Shown here one piece after another: positions 17,955-25,544 of a stretch of 64,000 bases of DNA (positions are counted from its first letter, which is position 1; each line of letters begins with the position of its first letter). This stretch comes from Actinomadura rudentiformis (GTDB lineage: Bacteria > Actinomycetota > Actinomycetes > Streptosporangiales > Streptosporangiaceae): the NCBI RefSeq assembly GCF_008923185.1, contig NZ_WBMT01000007.1:62001-126000 (forward strand), written 5' to 3'. The translations under genes and the position numbers were made by a program. The notes under the pieces were generated by a model that was not told the origin of the DNA, did no database searches, and worked only from the letters and a program-made list of their open reading frames with translations.

Positions 17955-18002
17955 TGCCATCAGGCCCCCGCTCCAACCGGTTGGAGCGGGGGCCTGATGG
18001 CA
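17955..18002. terminator. 48-bp perfect palindrome, terminator-like
   Basis: The two 24-bp arms are exact reverse complements with no spacer (centre AACCGGTT at about 17975-17982). It lies 26 bp after the secreted protein stop and 88 bp before the E1 gene. Confidence 0.8.
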
Positions 18003-18090
18003 TCAGCTCGGCTTGCTTACAGGAACGTTAAGAAGATCGTGGTCTCCTTGCACTTGGCTGGTCCGGGGGATCAGGCCGATGCTCTGAAGC

Positions 18091-20211
18091 ATGTCCACCG
18101 ATGCCTATTTCGCGGAGACGGTCGCGGCCCTGGAGCCCGTCGCACCGCATGGTCATTTGCCTTTTCCGAGCGAACGATGCCTGGAGCTCTTCGACGCGCA
18201 GCTGGGGAGCCGGCATCTCGATCTAGCGGCTCGGTGGTTGCAGTCGCGGGGCCGGGGGTTCTACACGATCGGATCGTCGGGCCACGAGGGGAACGTGGCA
18301 GTGGCCGCCGCGACGGGGCCGGGCGATCCGGCCTTGCTGCATTACCGGTCCGGGGCGTTCTTCCTGGAGCGGGCCCGGCAGGTGCCGGGGCATCGGGCCC
18401 TGCGGGATGTGCTGCTGGGAGTGGTCGCGGCGGCCGAGGAGCCGATCGCGGGCGGGCGGCACAAGGTCTTCGGCAGCCACTCGCTGGGCGTCATCCCGCA
18501 GACGTCCACGATCGCGTCACATCTCCCCCGTGCGGTCGGCGTGGCCTTCGGGATCGAACGGTCGAGACGAGTCGGCGTCGAAAACCCGTGGGGCAAAGAA
18601 GCCGTGGCCGTGTGCAGCTTCGGGGACGCCTCAGCCAACCACTCGACGGCCACCGGAGCCATCAACGCGGCTGTGCACTGCGGATATCAGGGATTGCCCA
18701 TGCCGCTTCTGTTCGTCTGCGAGGACAACGGGATCGGGATCAGTGTGCGCACTCCCCAGGGGTGGATCCGATCCGCGTACGGATCACGCCAAGGGTTGGA
18801 GTACTTCGCCGCCGACGGACGCAACTTGGCCGAGGCGTACGTGGTCGCCCAGGAGGCCGTGAAGTTCGTGCGGGAGCAGCGGCGCCCGGCGTTCCTCCAC
18901 CTCAAGACCGTGCGGCTGATGGGCCACGCCGGGTCGGACGTGGAGTCGGCCTACCGAACTCCGGCGGAGATCGCCGCCGAGCAGGCGGGAGACCCCCTGC
19001 TGGGTACGGCCAAGCTCCTTGTCGATCACGGAGTCGCCACCCCGGACGAGATCATCGCCCTCTACGAGACCAAGCGCGACGAGGTCATGGCGATCGCGGC
19101 GGAGGTCGCGCAGGTGCCGCGGTTGAGGTCGGCGCGCGAGGTGATGGCTCCTCTGGCGCCGCCCCGGCCCGCGATGACACCCCCGAGCAAGCCCTCACAA
19201 CAAGCGCTGACGTTGGCACAGTCGATCAACCGGACTCTCGATGACCTGCTGGCGAGCGTTCCGGAACTCCTGGTCTTCGGGGAGGACGTCGCGCGGAAGG
19301 GCGGGGTGTACGGGGTGACGCGGGGGCTGCTCAAGCGCCACGGAGCCGCGCGCGTCTTCGACACGCTGCTCGATGAGCAGGCCATTCTGGGACTGGCGCT
19401 GGGAACGGGCGTCTCGGGCTTCGTGCCGATGCCGGAGATCCAATACCTGGCGTACCTGCACAACGCCGCCGATCAGCTGCGAGGCGAGGCGGCCACCCTG
19501 TCGTTCTTCTCGAACGGGCAATACCGGAACCCCATGGTGGTGCGGATCGCCGGCTACGCCTACCAGAAGGGGTTCGGCGGCCACTTCCACAACGACAACG
19601 CCATCGCGGCCCTCAGGGACATCCCGGGGCTGATCATCGCGTCGCCGTCCAGGCCGGCGGACGCGGCGGGGATGCTGCGGACCTGCGTCGCGGAGGCCAA
19701 GACCAACGGGCGGATCTGCGTCTTCCTGGAGCCGATCGCGCTCTACCACACACGTGACCTCTACGAGGAGGGCGACGAAGAGTGGCTGGCGGCCCCAGAG
19801 GAGCCCGTCGAACTGGGACGCGCCCGTACCCATGGATCCGGCACAGACCTCACCATCGTGACGTTCGCCAACGGACTCCCGATGAGCCTCCGAGCCGCCC
19901 GTACCCTGGCCGAGTCCGGCATCAATGCCCGCGTCCTGGACCTCCGATGGCTATCCCCCCTCCCGGCCGAGGACCTGCTCCGAGAGGCACGCGCCACCGG
20001 ACACGTCCTCGTAGCCGACGAGACCCGCCGCAGCGGCGGCGTCTCAGAGGGCGTGCTGGCAGCCCTGTCCGATGGAGGTTTCGAGGGGCGTACAGCACGG
20101 GTGACCAGCGAGGACAGCATCATCCCCCTGGGCGACGCCGCGTACCACGTCCTCCTGTCCGAGACCGACATCGAACAAGCCGCCCGCAAACTGCTACAGG
20201 CCACGGACTGA
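18091..20211 (+). CDS. Fused alpha/beta E1 component of a 2-oxoacid dehydrogenase
   Basis: A 706-residue thiamine-diphosphate enzyme in which the alpha (about 1-340) and beta (about 366-706) E1 chains are one polypeptide. The ThDP motif starts at GDAS 178-181 and ends in the GAIN of the same segment. The beta half opens with TLAQSINRTLDDLLAS and has GEDVARKGGVYGVT and DTLLDEQAILGLALG. Such fusions are usually annotated as branched-chain or pyruvate-type E1. No E2 or E3 gene is nearby, so it must share those subunits or work alone. An OCD-like reductase follows after 154 bp. Confidence 0.9.
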   Translation: MSTDAYFAETVAALEPVAPHGHLPFPSERCLELFDAQLGSRHLDLAARWLQSRGRGFYTIGSSGHEGNVAVAAATGPGDPALLHYRSGAFFLERARQVPGHRALRDVLLGVVAAAEEPIAGGRHKVFGSHSLGVIPQTSTIASHLPRAVGVAFGIERSRRVGVENPWGKEAVAVCSFGDASANHSTATGAINAAVHCGYQGLPMPLLFVCEDNGIGISVRTPQGWIRSAYGSRQGLEYFAADGRNLAEAYVVAQEAVKFVREQRRPAFLHLKTVRLMGHAGSDVESAYRTPAEIAAEQAGDPLLGTAKLLVDHGVATPDEIIALYETKRDEVMAIAAEVAQVPRLRSAREVMAPLAPPRPAMTPPSKPSQQALTLAQSINRTLDDLLASVPELLVFGEDVARKGGVYGVTRGLLKRHGAARVFDTLLDEQAILGLALGTGVSGFVPMPEIQYLAYLHNAADQLRGEAATLSFFSNGQYRNPMVVRIAGYAYQKGFGGHFHNDNAIAALRDIPGLIIASPSRPADAAGMLRTCVAEAKTNGRICVFLEPIALYHTRDLYEEGDEEWLAAPEEPVELGRARTHGSGTDLTIVTFANGLPMSLRAARTLAESGINARVLDLRWLSPLPAEDLLREARATGHVLVADETRRSGGVSEGVLAALSDGGFEGRTARVTSEDSIIPLGDAAYHVLLSETDIEQAARKLLQATD

Positions 20212-20365
20212 GCGAGGCGGAGGGTCTGGTGCGCGTTCTGAGCCTGTGACGTGCGGGTACCTCCCGTCGAGATGAGCAAGCGCGCGATCTCGTACAGGGA
20301 TCGATAAGCACCGTTTGGCCTCCCGCTCTTGGCAGTGCGGCGCCGGATCGTGAGGATGACCTTGT

Positions 20366-21343
20366 ATGACCGACGTTCTCCTCTTGTCAGCGGCCGACGT
20401 GCACGCGGTGTTCGACGTCGGCACGGCGATCGAGTCGCAACGCGCCGCGTTCACCGCCCTCGGCCGGGAGGAGGCGCTCCTCGCGCCCCGGTCACTGCTG
20501 CCCTCCGGCGATGACGTCGCGTTCTGCTACGTCTCCCAGCTGCCGGGGACCGGCCCGGTCGCCAAGTTCGGCAGCGTCAACCCCGGCAACGGCGAGCGCG
20601 GTCTGCCCAGCGTCTCGGCGATGGTGACCGTGCTGGACGAGACCACCGGCCGTCCCGTCGCGATCATCGAGGGCACATCGGTCACGACGCTGCGCACGTC
20701 CGCCGCGAGCGCGGTCGCCGTGGACCATCTGGCCCGCACGGACGCGTCACGGCTGGCGATCATCGGCTGCGGCGTCCAGGGGCAGGCCCATGTACGGGCG
20801 ATCGCCGCCGTCCGCACCCTCAGCGAGATCCGCCTCTACTCCCGCACGGCCGCGTCGGCCACGGCGCTGGCGGCCAGTCTCGAAAAGGAACTGGGACTCT
20901 CCTTCAACGTCGCCGGAAGCGCCCAGGAGGCCGTCGAAGGAGCCGACATCGTCGCGGCCTGCACGACCAGCGAGCAGCCGGTGGTACGCGGCGCGTGGTT
21001 GTCACCGGGCTGCACCGTGATCAGCGTCGGCTCGTTCACGCCCGACCACTCCGAAGTCGACGCCGAGGTACTGGCACGCGCCGCCGCAATCGTGGTCGAC
21101 GACGTGGCCACCGCGGCCGAACAGGCGGGCCCGGTGGTCAGCGCCCTGCGTGACGGCGACCTGGCCGAGGCCGATCTGCTGCCGCTGGGCCGAGTGACCG
21201 CCGGCCTGGCCACCGCCCGGCGCACGCCCGAAGACATCATCTTCTTCAACAGCGTCGGCCTGGGCGTCCAGGACACAGCCGCCGCAGCCAGAATCGTCGA
21301 CCTGGCCCGCACCAAGCGAGCCGGCACCGTCGTCGATCTGTAA
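20366..21343 (+). CDS. Ornithine cyclodeaminase/mu-crystallin family protein
   Basis: A 325-residue NAD(P)-binding protein of the OCD/mu-crystallin family. Conserved parts are KFGSVNPGN, IEGTSVTTLRTSAASAVAV with the substrate Arg, and the Rossmann motif IIGCGVQGQAH (about 133-143). Members are ornithine cyclodeaminase, alanine dehydrogenase or ketimine reductase; the actual reaction cannot be assigned. It has the same orientation as the fused E1 gene but 154 bp separate them. A long degenerate repeat begins at its stop codon. Confidence 0.87.
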   Translation: MTDVLLLSAADVHAVFDVGTAIESQRAAFTALGREEALLAPRSLLPSGDDVAFCYVSQLPGTGPVAKFGSVNPGNGERGLPSVSAMVTVLDETTGRPVAIIEGTSVTTLRTSAASAVAVDHLARTDASRLAIIGCGVQGQAHVRAIAAVRTLSEIRLYSRTAASATALAASLEKELGLSFNVAGSAQEAVEGADIVAACTTSEQPVVRGAWLSPGCTVISVGSFTPDHSEVDAEVLARAAAIVVDDVATAAEQAGPVVSALRDGDLAEADLLPLGRVTAGLATARRTPEDIIFFNSVGLGVQDTAAAARIVDLARTKRAGTVVDL

Positions 21344-21690
21344 ACGAACGCCCAGATCCGCGTTGAGCACCCAGATCAAGGTCAAGCCCGTCCACAGGTC
21401 AGCCCGCAGACCGGCGCTGGCCGGCAAGCAGGTTGGCGCGCGGTGGCGCGCGGGTAGGCCCACTGGTAACGCGCAGATTGGTGCGCGGGCCAGCACACAG
21501 TTACACGCAGATCGACATGCAGTTTTGCGCCGCCTGGCGCCGAGGCCGACGCACCGATGAGCACCTAGATCGGCGCACGCGATGGCGCGCTGGTGACGTG
21601 CGAGTTGGCGCGCAGATTGGCGCGGTTCGCACGGTGGTGAGGTGCAGTCGGCGCGGTGGGCGTTCACCCGCCTTGGAATCGGCGGAAGAT
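21344..21690 (+). repeat. Degenerate repeat region after the OCD-like gene
   Basis: About 350 non-coding bases contain at least six variants of CGCAGATYGGYGCG (for example near 21475, 21510, 21615), mixed with GGCGCGC blocks. The period is irregular. No gene is supported here. Confidence 0.6.
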
Positions 21691-21743
21691 GGCATGCAGC
21701 AGAACGGCGGTGTGAGGTGTCCCTGGCTATAGGGAGGTAAGCC

Positions 21744-22247
21744 GTGCCGCAGCCGGATCTGGGGCCGTTCGAGGAGTTCGTCGAACACCGACTGCCCGCG
21801 CTCTACCGGTATGCGCGCGTGCTGACCGGCAACCGGCACGACGCCGAGGACCTGGTCCAGGAGGCGCTGACCCGTACGGGCGCGAGCTGGCGGCGGGTAC
21901 AGCGCAAGGACGACCCCGAGGGCTACGTGCGCATGACGATGGTGCGGCTCGTCGCCAACCGGCGCCGGCGGTGGGGACGCGAGGAGCTGACGCCCGACCC
22001 GCCGGACCGGCCGGTCGCCGACCACGGCCTCGACCGGGTGACGGGCGACGCCGGATTCGCGGCGGCGCTGGCCGGGCTGGGCCCGCGCATGCGAGGCGTC
22101 CTGGTGCTCCGGTACGTCGACCAGCTCAGCGACCCGGAGATCGCACAGGTGCTCGGCTGCTCCCCCAGCACCGTGCGCAGCCAGGCGGCCCGTGCCCTGG
22201 CCAAGCTGCGCACCACCGTGACCGCCGAGGAGGAGTCCCGTGGATGA
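21744..22247 (+). CDS. ECF RNA polymerase sigma factor, SigE family
   Basis: A 167-residue sigma factor: region 2 (about 8-75, RYARVLTGNRHDAEDLVQEAL) and region 4 (about 105-160, LRYVDQLSDPEIAQVLGCS with the recognition helix). This is the actinobacterial SigE/SigM-like ECF form. GTG 21744 follows AGGGAGG at a good distance. It overlaps the next gene by 8 bp; that gene encodes a membrane protein and is the probable anti-sigma or signal partner. Its target promoters are unknown. Confidence 0.93.
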   Translation: MPQPDLGPFEEFVEHRLPALYRYARVLTGNRHDAEDLVQEALTRTGASWRRVQRKDDPEGYVRMTMVRLVANRRRRWGREELTPDPPDRPVADHGLDRVTGDAGFAAALAGLGPRMRGVLVLRYVDQLSDPEIAQVLGCSPSTVRSQAARALAKLRTTVTAEEESRG

Positions 22248-23367
22248 GTTCGAGCTCAAGGTCGCCGAACACCTGCGGACCGCCGGCGGCGACGAGCGGC
22301 CGCCGTCCGGGCTGGGGGCCCGGATCGTGTCCCGGGCCGGGCACCGCCGCCGCCGGCGGCACCAGCTGGCCGCCGCCGTGGCGGTCGGCGCGGGCGCCAC
22401 GCTGGCCATTCCGGTGATCGTCATCTCCGTGAGGGAGCAGACCTCTCCCGAGCCGAACTCGTCGGTGACCCAGGCGGTCACCGTGTCACCGCAGCCGGCC
22501 GTGGCGACGATCTCGCGGAGGCTTCCAGGTGGCGACCGGTTCAAGGCGATGGCGCTTGGCCCGGACGGGACGGTGCTCGGCGGGGCGGTGACCATCGACA
22601 GCGACGGCTTCGTCGATCCACGCCCGGGTGTGTGGCAGATCAAGCCCGGCGGCGCGTCGGCGGAGCACGTCTCGGACACCCCGTCCGGGTCGCTTCCGTT
22701 CCTCTGGCTCATGGCCGTGGGCGGATCCGGGCGCGTGTGGCCTGAACGCGAGACGCTGAAGTGCCTGCCCGCCGGTAAGAGCGGCCGGGCGAACACTCTC
22801 AAGGCACGCTGGGACGGCCGCGAGCCGTTCTTCGCCGGCAAGGACGTGATCGTGTGGAGTGATCCCGACCGTGGCGAGCTGATCGTGGCGAACGGCTGCG
22901 AGGGCGAGCCCCGGAGGCTGCCGGTGAAGGCCACGCTGGAGGCGTTCGCCCACCCTTACGCGTTCGTCCGCCCGGGGTCGAGCGGCCTGGTCGAACAGGT
23001 GGATGTCCGGACGGGCGCCAAGACCACGATCCGGACGGACGCCGATTCGTCCGCCGTGTTCGGTGCGGGCCCGGACACGCTCGCCTGGGCATCCGGCGAC
23101 ACGCTGACCGTGCACACCCTCCACTCCGGCGCACGCCGGACCGTCCACGGGCTGCCCTACGCACGCAAAGCCGAATACGGCACACGGATCACCGTGGGCG
23201 ATGGCCTCGTGGTCTATTCGGCGTCCCACCAGGACACCGATTCCGCCCGGTCGCTGGTCTACGACCTGCGCACCGGCAAACAGTCAATGCTCCAGGGCGA
23301 CGCCTGGGCGTCCGGCGACCTACTCCTATGGCGCGAAGCCGACTCCTACCGCCTCGCACACCGCTGA
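22240..23367 (+). CDS. Membrane protein coupled to the ECF sigma factor (putative anti-sigma)
   Basis: A 375-residue protein from GTG 22240. The cytoplasmic head of about 40 residues (MDEFELKVAEHLR to a polybasic RRRRR block) resembles short anti-sigma heads; one TM helix (about 42-63) is followed by an extracytoplasmic domain of about 300 residues with repeated strand motifs such as VLGGAVTID and LAWASGDTLTV, which looks like a beta-propeller. The overlap with the sigma gene implies translational coupling. The anti-sigma role is inferred from position; no zinc-binding HxxxCxxC is present. Confidence 0.75.
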   Translation: MDEFELKVAEHLRTAGGDERPPSGLGARIVSRAGHRRRRRHQLAAAVAVGAGATLAIPVIVISVREQTSPEPNSSVTQAVTVSPQPAVATISRRLPGGDRFKAMALGPDGTVLGGAVTIDSDGFVDPRPGVWQIKPGGASAEHVSDTPSGSLPFLWLMAVGGSGRVWPERETLKCLPAGKSGRANTLKARWDGREPFFAGKDVIVWSDPDRGELIVANGCEGEPRRLPVKATLEAFAHPYAFVRPGSSGLVEQVDVRTGAKTTIRTDADSSAVFGAGPDTLAWASGDTLTVHTLHSGARRTVHGLPYARKAEYGTRITVGDGLVVYSASHQDTDSARSLVYDLRTGKQSMLQGDAWASGDLLLWREADSYRLAHR

Positions 23368-23592
23368 GGCCCGCAACGCAAGCCGGTGAAGCCTGCCACA
23401 TACGCCGCTCACAGCCGCTAACCACGCCGCTGAGGCCCACCCCCCACCGCACACGGCCGCCGCGCACGCCGCTAACGGCTGCCGCGCCGCCGCTGAGGCC
23501 CGACGCGCATACCGGTGAGGCCCGCCCCGCCACCGATGGCCGCCGCCTCACCACCGCAGACGGCCGCCACGCACGCCGCCGACCACCGCTGG
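23358..23592 (+). repeat. Degenerate tandem repeat containing the stop codon motif
   Basis: About eleven units of 17-25 bp, consensus near ACGCCGCTGAGGCCCG. The first unit, CACACCGCTGAGGCCCG, contains the TGA stop (23365-23367) of the membrane protein gene, and near-exact copies occur around 23423, 23490 and 23510. Confidence 0.7.
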
Positions 23593-23606
23593 GGGCTGTC
23601 TCGCAT

Positions 23607-23638
23607 GCCCATTGACCTGTGCCGCCTGGTCAGTGGGC
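23607..23638 (-). terminator. Terminator-like hairpin at the TfoX-like gene end
   Basis: GCCCATTGACC (23607-23617) pairs with GGTCAGTGGGC (23628-23638) with one G-T mismatch and a 10-nt loop. The stop codon of the minus-strand gene lies inside the stem. Confidence 0.6.
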
Positions 23639-23986
23639 CTTTCGGGTCGGATCGGTGAGGGCGGCGATGAACGCGGCGGACTCAGCGAGCAGCGCGCGCC
23701 AGCGGGTGCGGTCTTCGGGCGTGCCCGTCGCGGGCACCACGACCCATTCGCGCATGCGCCGTCCGCCGAGCACGCAGTTCTCCCCCTCGCCCTTGCCGAC
23801 CAGCTCGTCCACGCGCGCCGCGGGGACCTTGAGGAAGAGCCGCTCCTTGGACACGAACGCGAACGACTTGCCGTTGAGCTGGAGTGAGTCGCTCTGCAGC
23901 ATCTTGCCGACGGTGACATCGGGCCGCGTGAGCTGTTCGGCCGCGAGCTCGTCGAAGAGTTCCTGCGCTGTCGGGTTTCCGGGCAT
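23630..23986 (-). CDS. TfoX/Sxy N-terminal-domain family protein
   Basis: A 118-residue protein with the TfoX_N layout: VGKMLQSDSLQLNGKSFAFV, RLFLKVPAARVDELV and the C-terminal MREWVVVPATG. Stand-alone TfoX_N or YjbR-like proteins are common in actinomycetes and have no known competence role there. ATG 23986 is chosen because the upstream extension to 24022 is not family-like; the ribosome-binding site is weak. It is divergent from the next gene with about 75 bp between them. Confidence 0.75.
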   Translation of the reverse strand: MPGNPTAQELFDELAAEQLTRPDVTVGKMLQSDSLQLNGKSFAFVSKERLFLKVPAARVDELVGKGEGENCVLGGRRMREWVVVPATGTPEDRTRWRALLAESAAFIAALTDPTRKAH

Positions 23987-24060
23987 GGTCCGAGCCCACC
24001 ATCCCGTTCGAGAGCAGGTCAAGGGGTGGTGGCGGGCGCAAGGGGTGACACACTCGGAGG

Positions 24061-25200
24061 ATGGAGCTCATGCCTCCGTCCCCCGAGTGGGAGGAGCGAT
24101 GGGAGCGGCTTCAGATCGAGCTCGACGAGCGGATCCGCAGCTGCGACTGGCCCCTGCTCGCCCTCGCCGAATCCACTGCCCTGCCCGGGCCACGGATGCT
24201 CGGCGACGTCTCGATCACGAACGGGGAGTTGCGCGAGGTGGGGTTCTCGTACGGCGATCCGATGCGTTCTGGTGGCCCGCTGATCCAGGTGCAGACGGCA
24301 TCCATCCCGGCGGGGCGGGACGTATGGCCCGACGACCTGCGCGACCTACTGGAGCAGGAGCTTGATCGGATAGGTGACCGGTCCGACGTGGACGGCCCCG
24401 CCGAAGACACGCGACTGGTCGTCGAAGGGGCTGGCCTGTCAGCGGTTCTGGTCAGGGCCGGTGCGCGGTTGTGGGCGGCGCGCTGCGTGTACGAGGGACG
24501 CCAGGTGACGGTGACCGCTCGCGACTGGGAGTTGGACGGCATCCGGCTGGTCAAGGTCACCGATCCCGAGGTGTTCTTGAGCGGGCGCCGGGACTATATG
24601 ACCGCGCTGCGGAGCCGCGTCCCGGCCAGGCCATCGGACCACGCCGGACCTCCAGACCACGCTTCGGAACAGCCTGTCGACGTTGCCAACGCGCATCGGA
24701 CGCTCGTCCGGGCATGCCTGGAGCAGACGGCTGAGTTCGCGTCCCGAAGCCGTGACCGGGGCCGGGATCGGCGGGGGCGCCGGTTCCGCGGCGTTCTGCC
24801 CGAGCGGTACGGCGATATGTGGGATGCGGCGGTGCGGGCGCAGATGCGGTTGTCCGACCAGAGCCGGGAGGAGGCGAACGCGGCGGTCACCGCGCTGGTC
24901 AACCAGCTCACCCAACTACAGGAGAAGGCAGTCTGGTTCGCTGACGAGCGACTGCGTGAGGCCGCCGTCACCGAGACGCTGCTGTATTGGAGCGGGTTGA
25001 CCGAGCGCGTACGCAGCCGGCCAGCCCAACGATCATGGCACCACGCCTGGGCCGTACGGACGACAGGACTCGCACGGCAGTTGGGCGGCACGGAGGCGTC
25101 CCCCGAGGAGCTCAGACGGCGGCATCGCGACATCCGCTCAGCCGAAAGCGCCTGGCTCGACGCCTGGACCACATGGGCCACCACCTTCCCTGAAACGTAA
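24061..25200 (+). CDS. Hypothetical protein, 379 residues
   Basis: I do not recognise this protein. It is soluble in appearance, with no signal or TM segment. The first 180 residues contain many strands and tryptophans (WEERWERLQIELDERI, GFSYGDPM, LWAARCVYEGRQVTV). A polar, arginine-rich hinge (about 185-250) leads to a helical C-terminal third (QMRLSDQSREEANAAVTALV, QLQEKAVWFADERLREAAV). Coding bias is normal for the genome. GGAGGATG-type sequence overlaps the ATG. A 23-bp repeat array begins directly at its TAA. Confidence 0.65.
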   Translation: MELMPPSPEWEERWERLQIELDERIRSCDWPLLALAESTALPGPRMLGDVSITNGELREVGFSYGDPMRSGGPLIQVQTASIPAGRDVWPDDLRDLLEQELDRIGDRSDVDGPAEDTRLVVEGAGLSAVLVRAGARLWAARCVYEGRQVTVTARDWELDGIRLVKVTDPEVFLSGRRDYMTALRSRVPARPSDHAGPPDHASEQPVDVANAHRTLVRACLEQTAEFASRSRDRGRDRRGRRFRGVLPERYGDMWDAAVRAQMRLSDQSREEANAAVTALVNQLTQLQEKAVWFADERLREAAVTETLLYWSGLTERVRSRPAQRSWHHAWAVRTTGLARQLGGTEASPEELRRRHRDIRSAESAWLDAWTTWATTFPET

Positions 25201-25530
25201 GGCCCGCGCCGGCAAACTAACGCCCACATGAGGCCCGCAGGGACGCCCAGTTGAGGCCCACGGTGACACCCAAGTGCAGCCCACGGTGACGCCCAGGTGA
25301 AGCCCGCGGCGAGTCCCTGCGGCAAGGCGCACGTGAAGCCCGCGGCGAGGCCAGCGGTGAATCCCTGCGGCGAGGCCCAGGTGACGCACACGGTGGGGCA
25401 CACGGCGAGGCGCCGCGGCAAGGCCCACGTGAGGCCTGCGCGGCGAGGCCTAGGTGAGTCCCACGGGGAGGCCCGCGGTGACGTTGCCGGTGCCGCCCGA
25501 CGCAGTGAGGCCCATGTCAGACACGCGGGG
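25198..25530 (+). repeat. Degenerate 23-bp tandem repeat starting on the stop codon
   Basis: About twelve units, consensus ACGCCCAGGTGAAGCCCGCGG, several alternating with CTGCGGCGAGG. The first unit ACGTAAGGCCCGCG includes the TAA stop of the hypothetical gene, aligned to TGA in later units. The array runs to the 3' end of the histidine kinase gene on the other strand. Confidence 0.75.
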
Positions 25531-25544
25531 ATGCTGCGTCGGGG

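Noticed and set aside
15160-21343. Confident assignment to L-pipecolate or lysine catabolism
   Set aside because: The ALDH is not clearly of the antiquitin type and the three transcription units are separate; kept only as a hypothesis.
21600-21743. ECF-type autoregulated promoter for the sigma gene
   Set aside because: No AAC/CGT-type pair at a suitable distance could be recognised before the GTG start.
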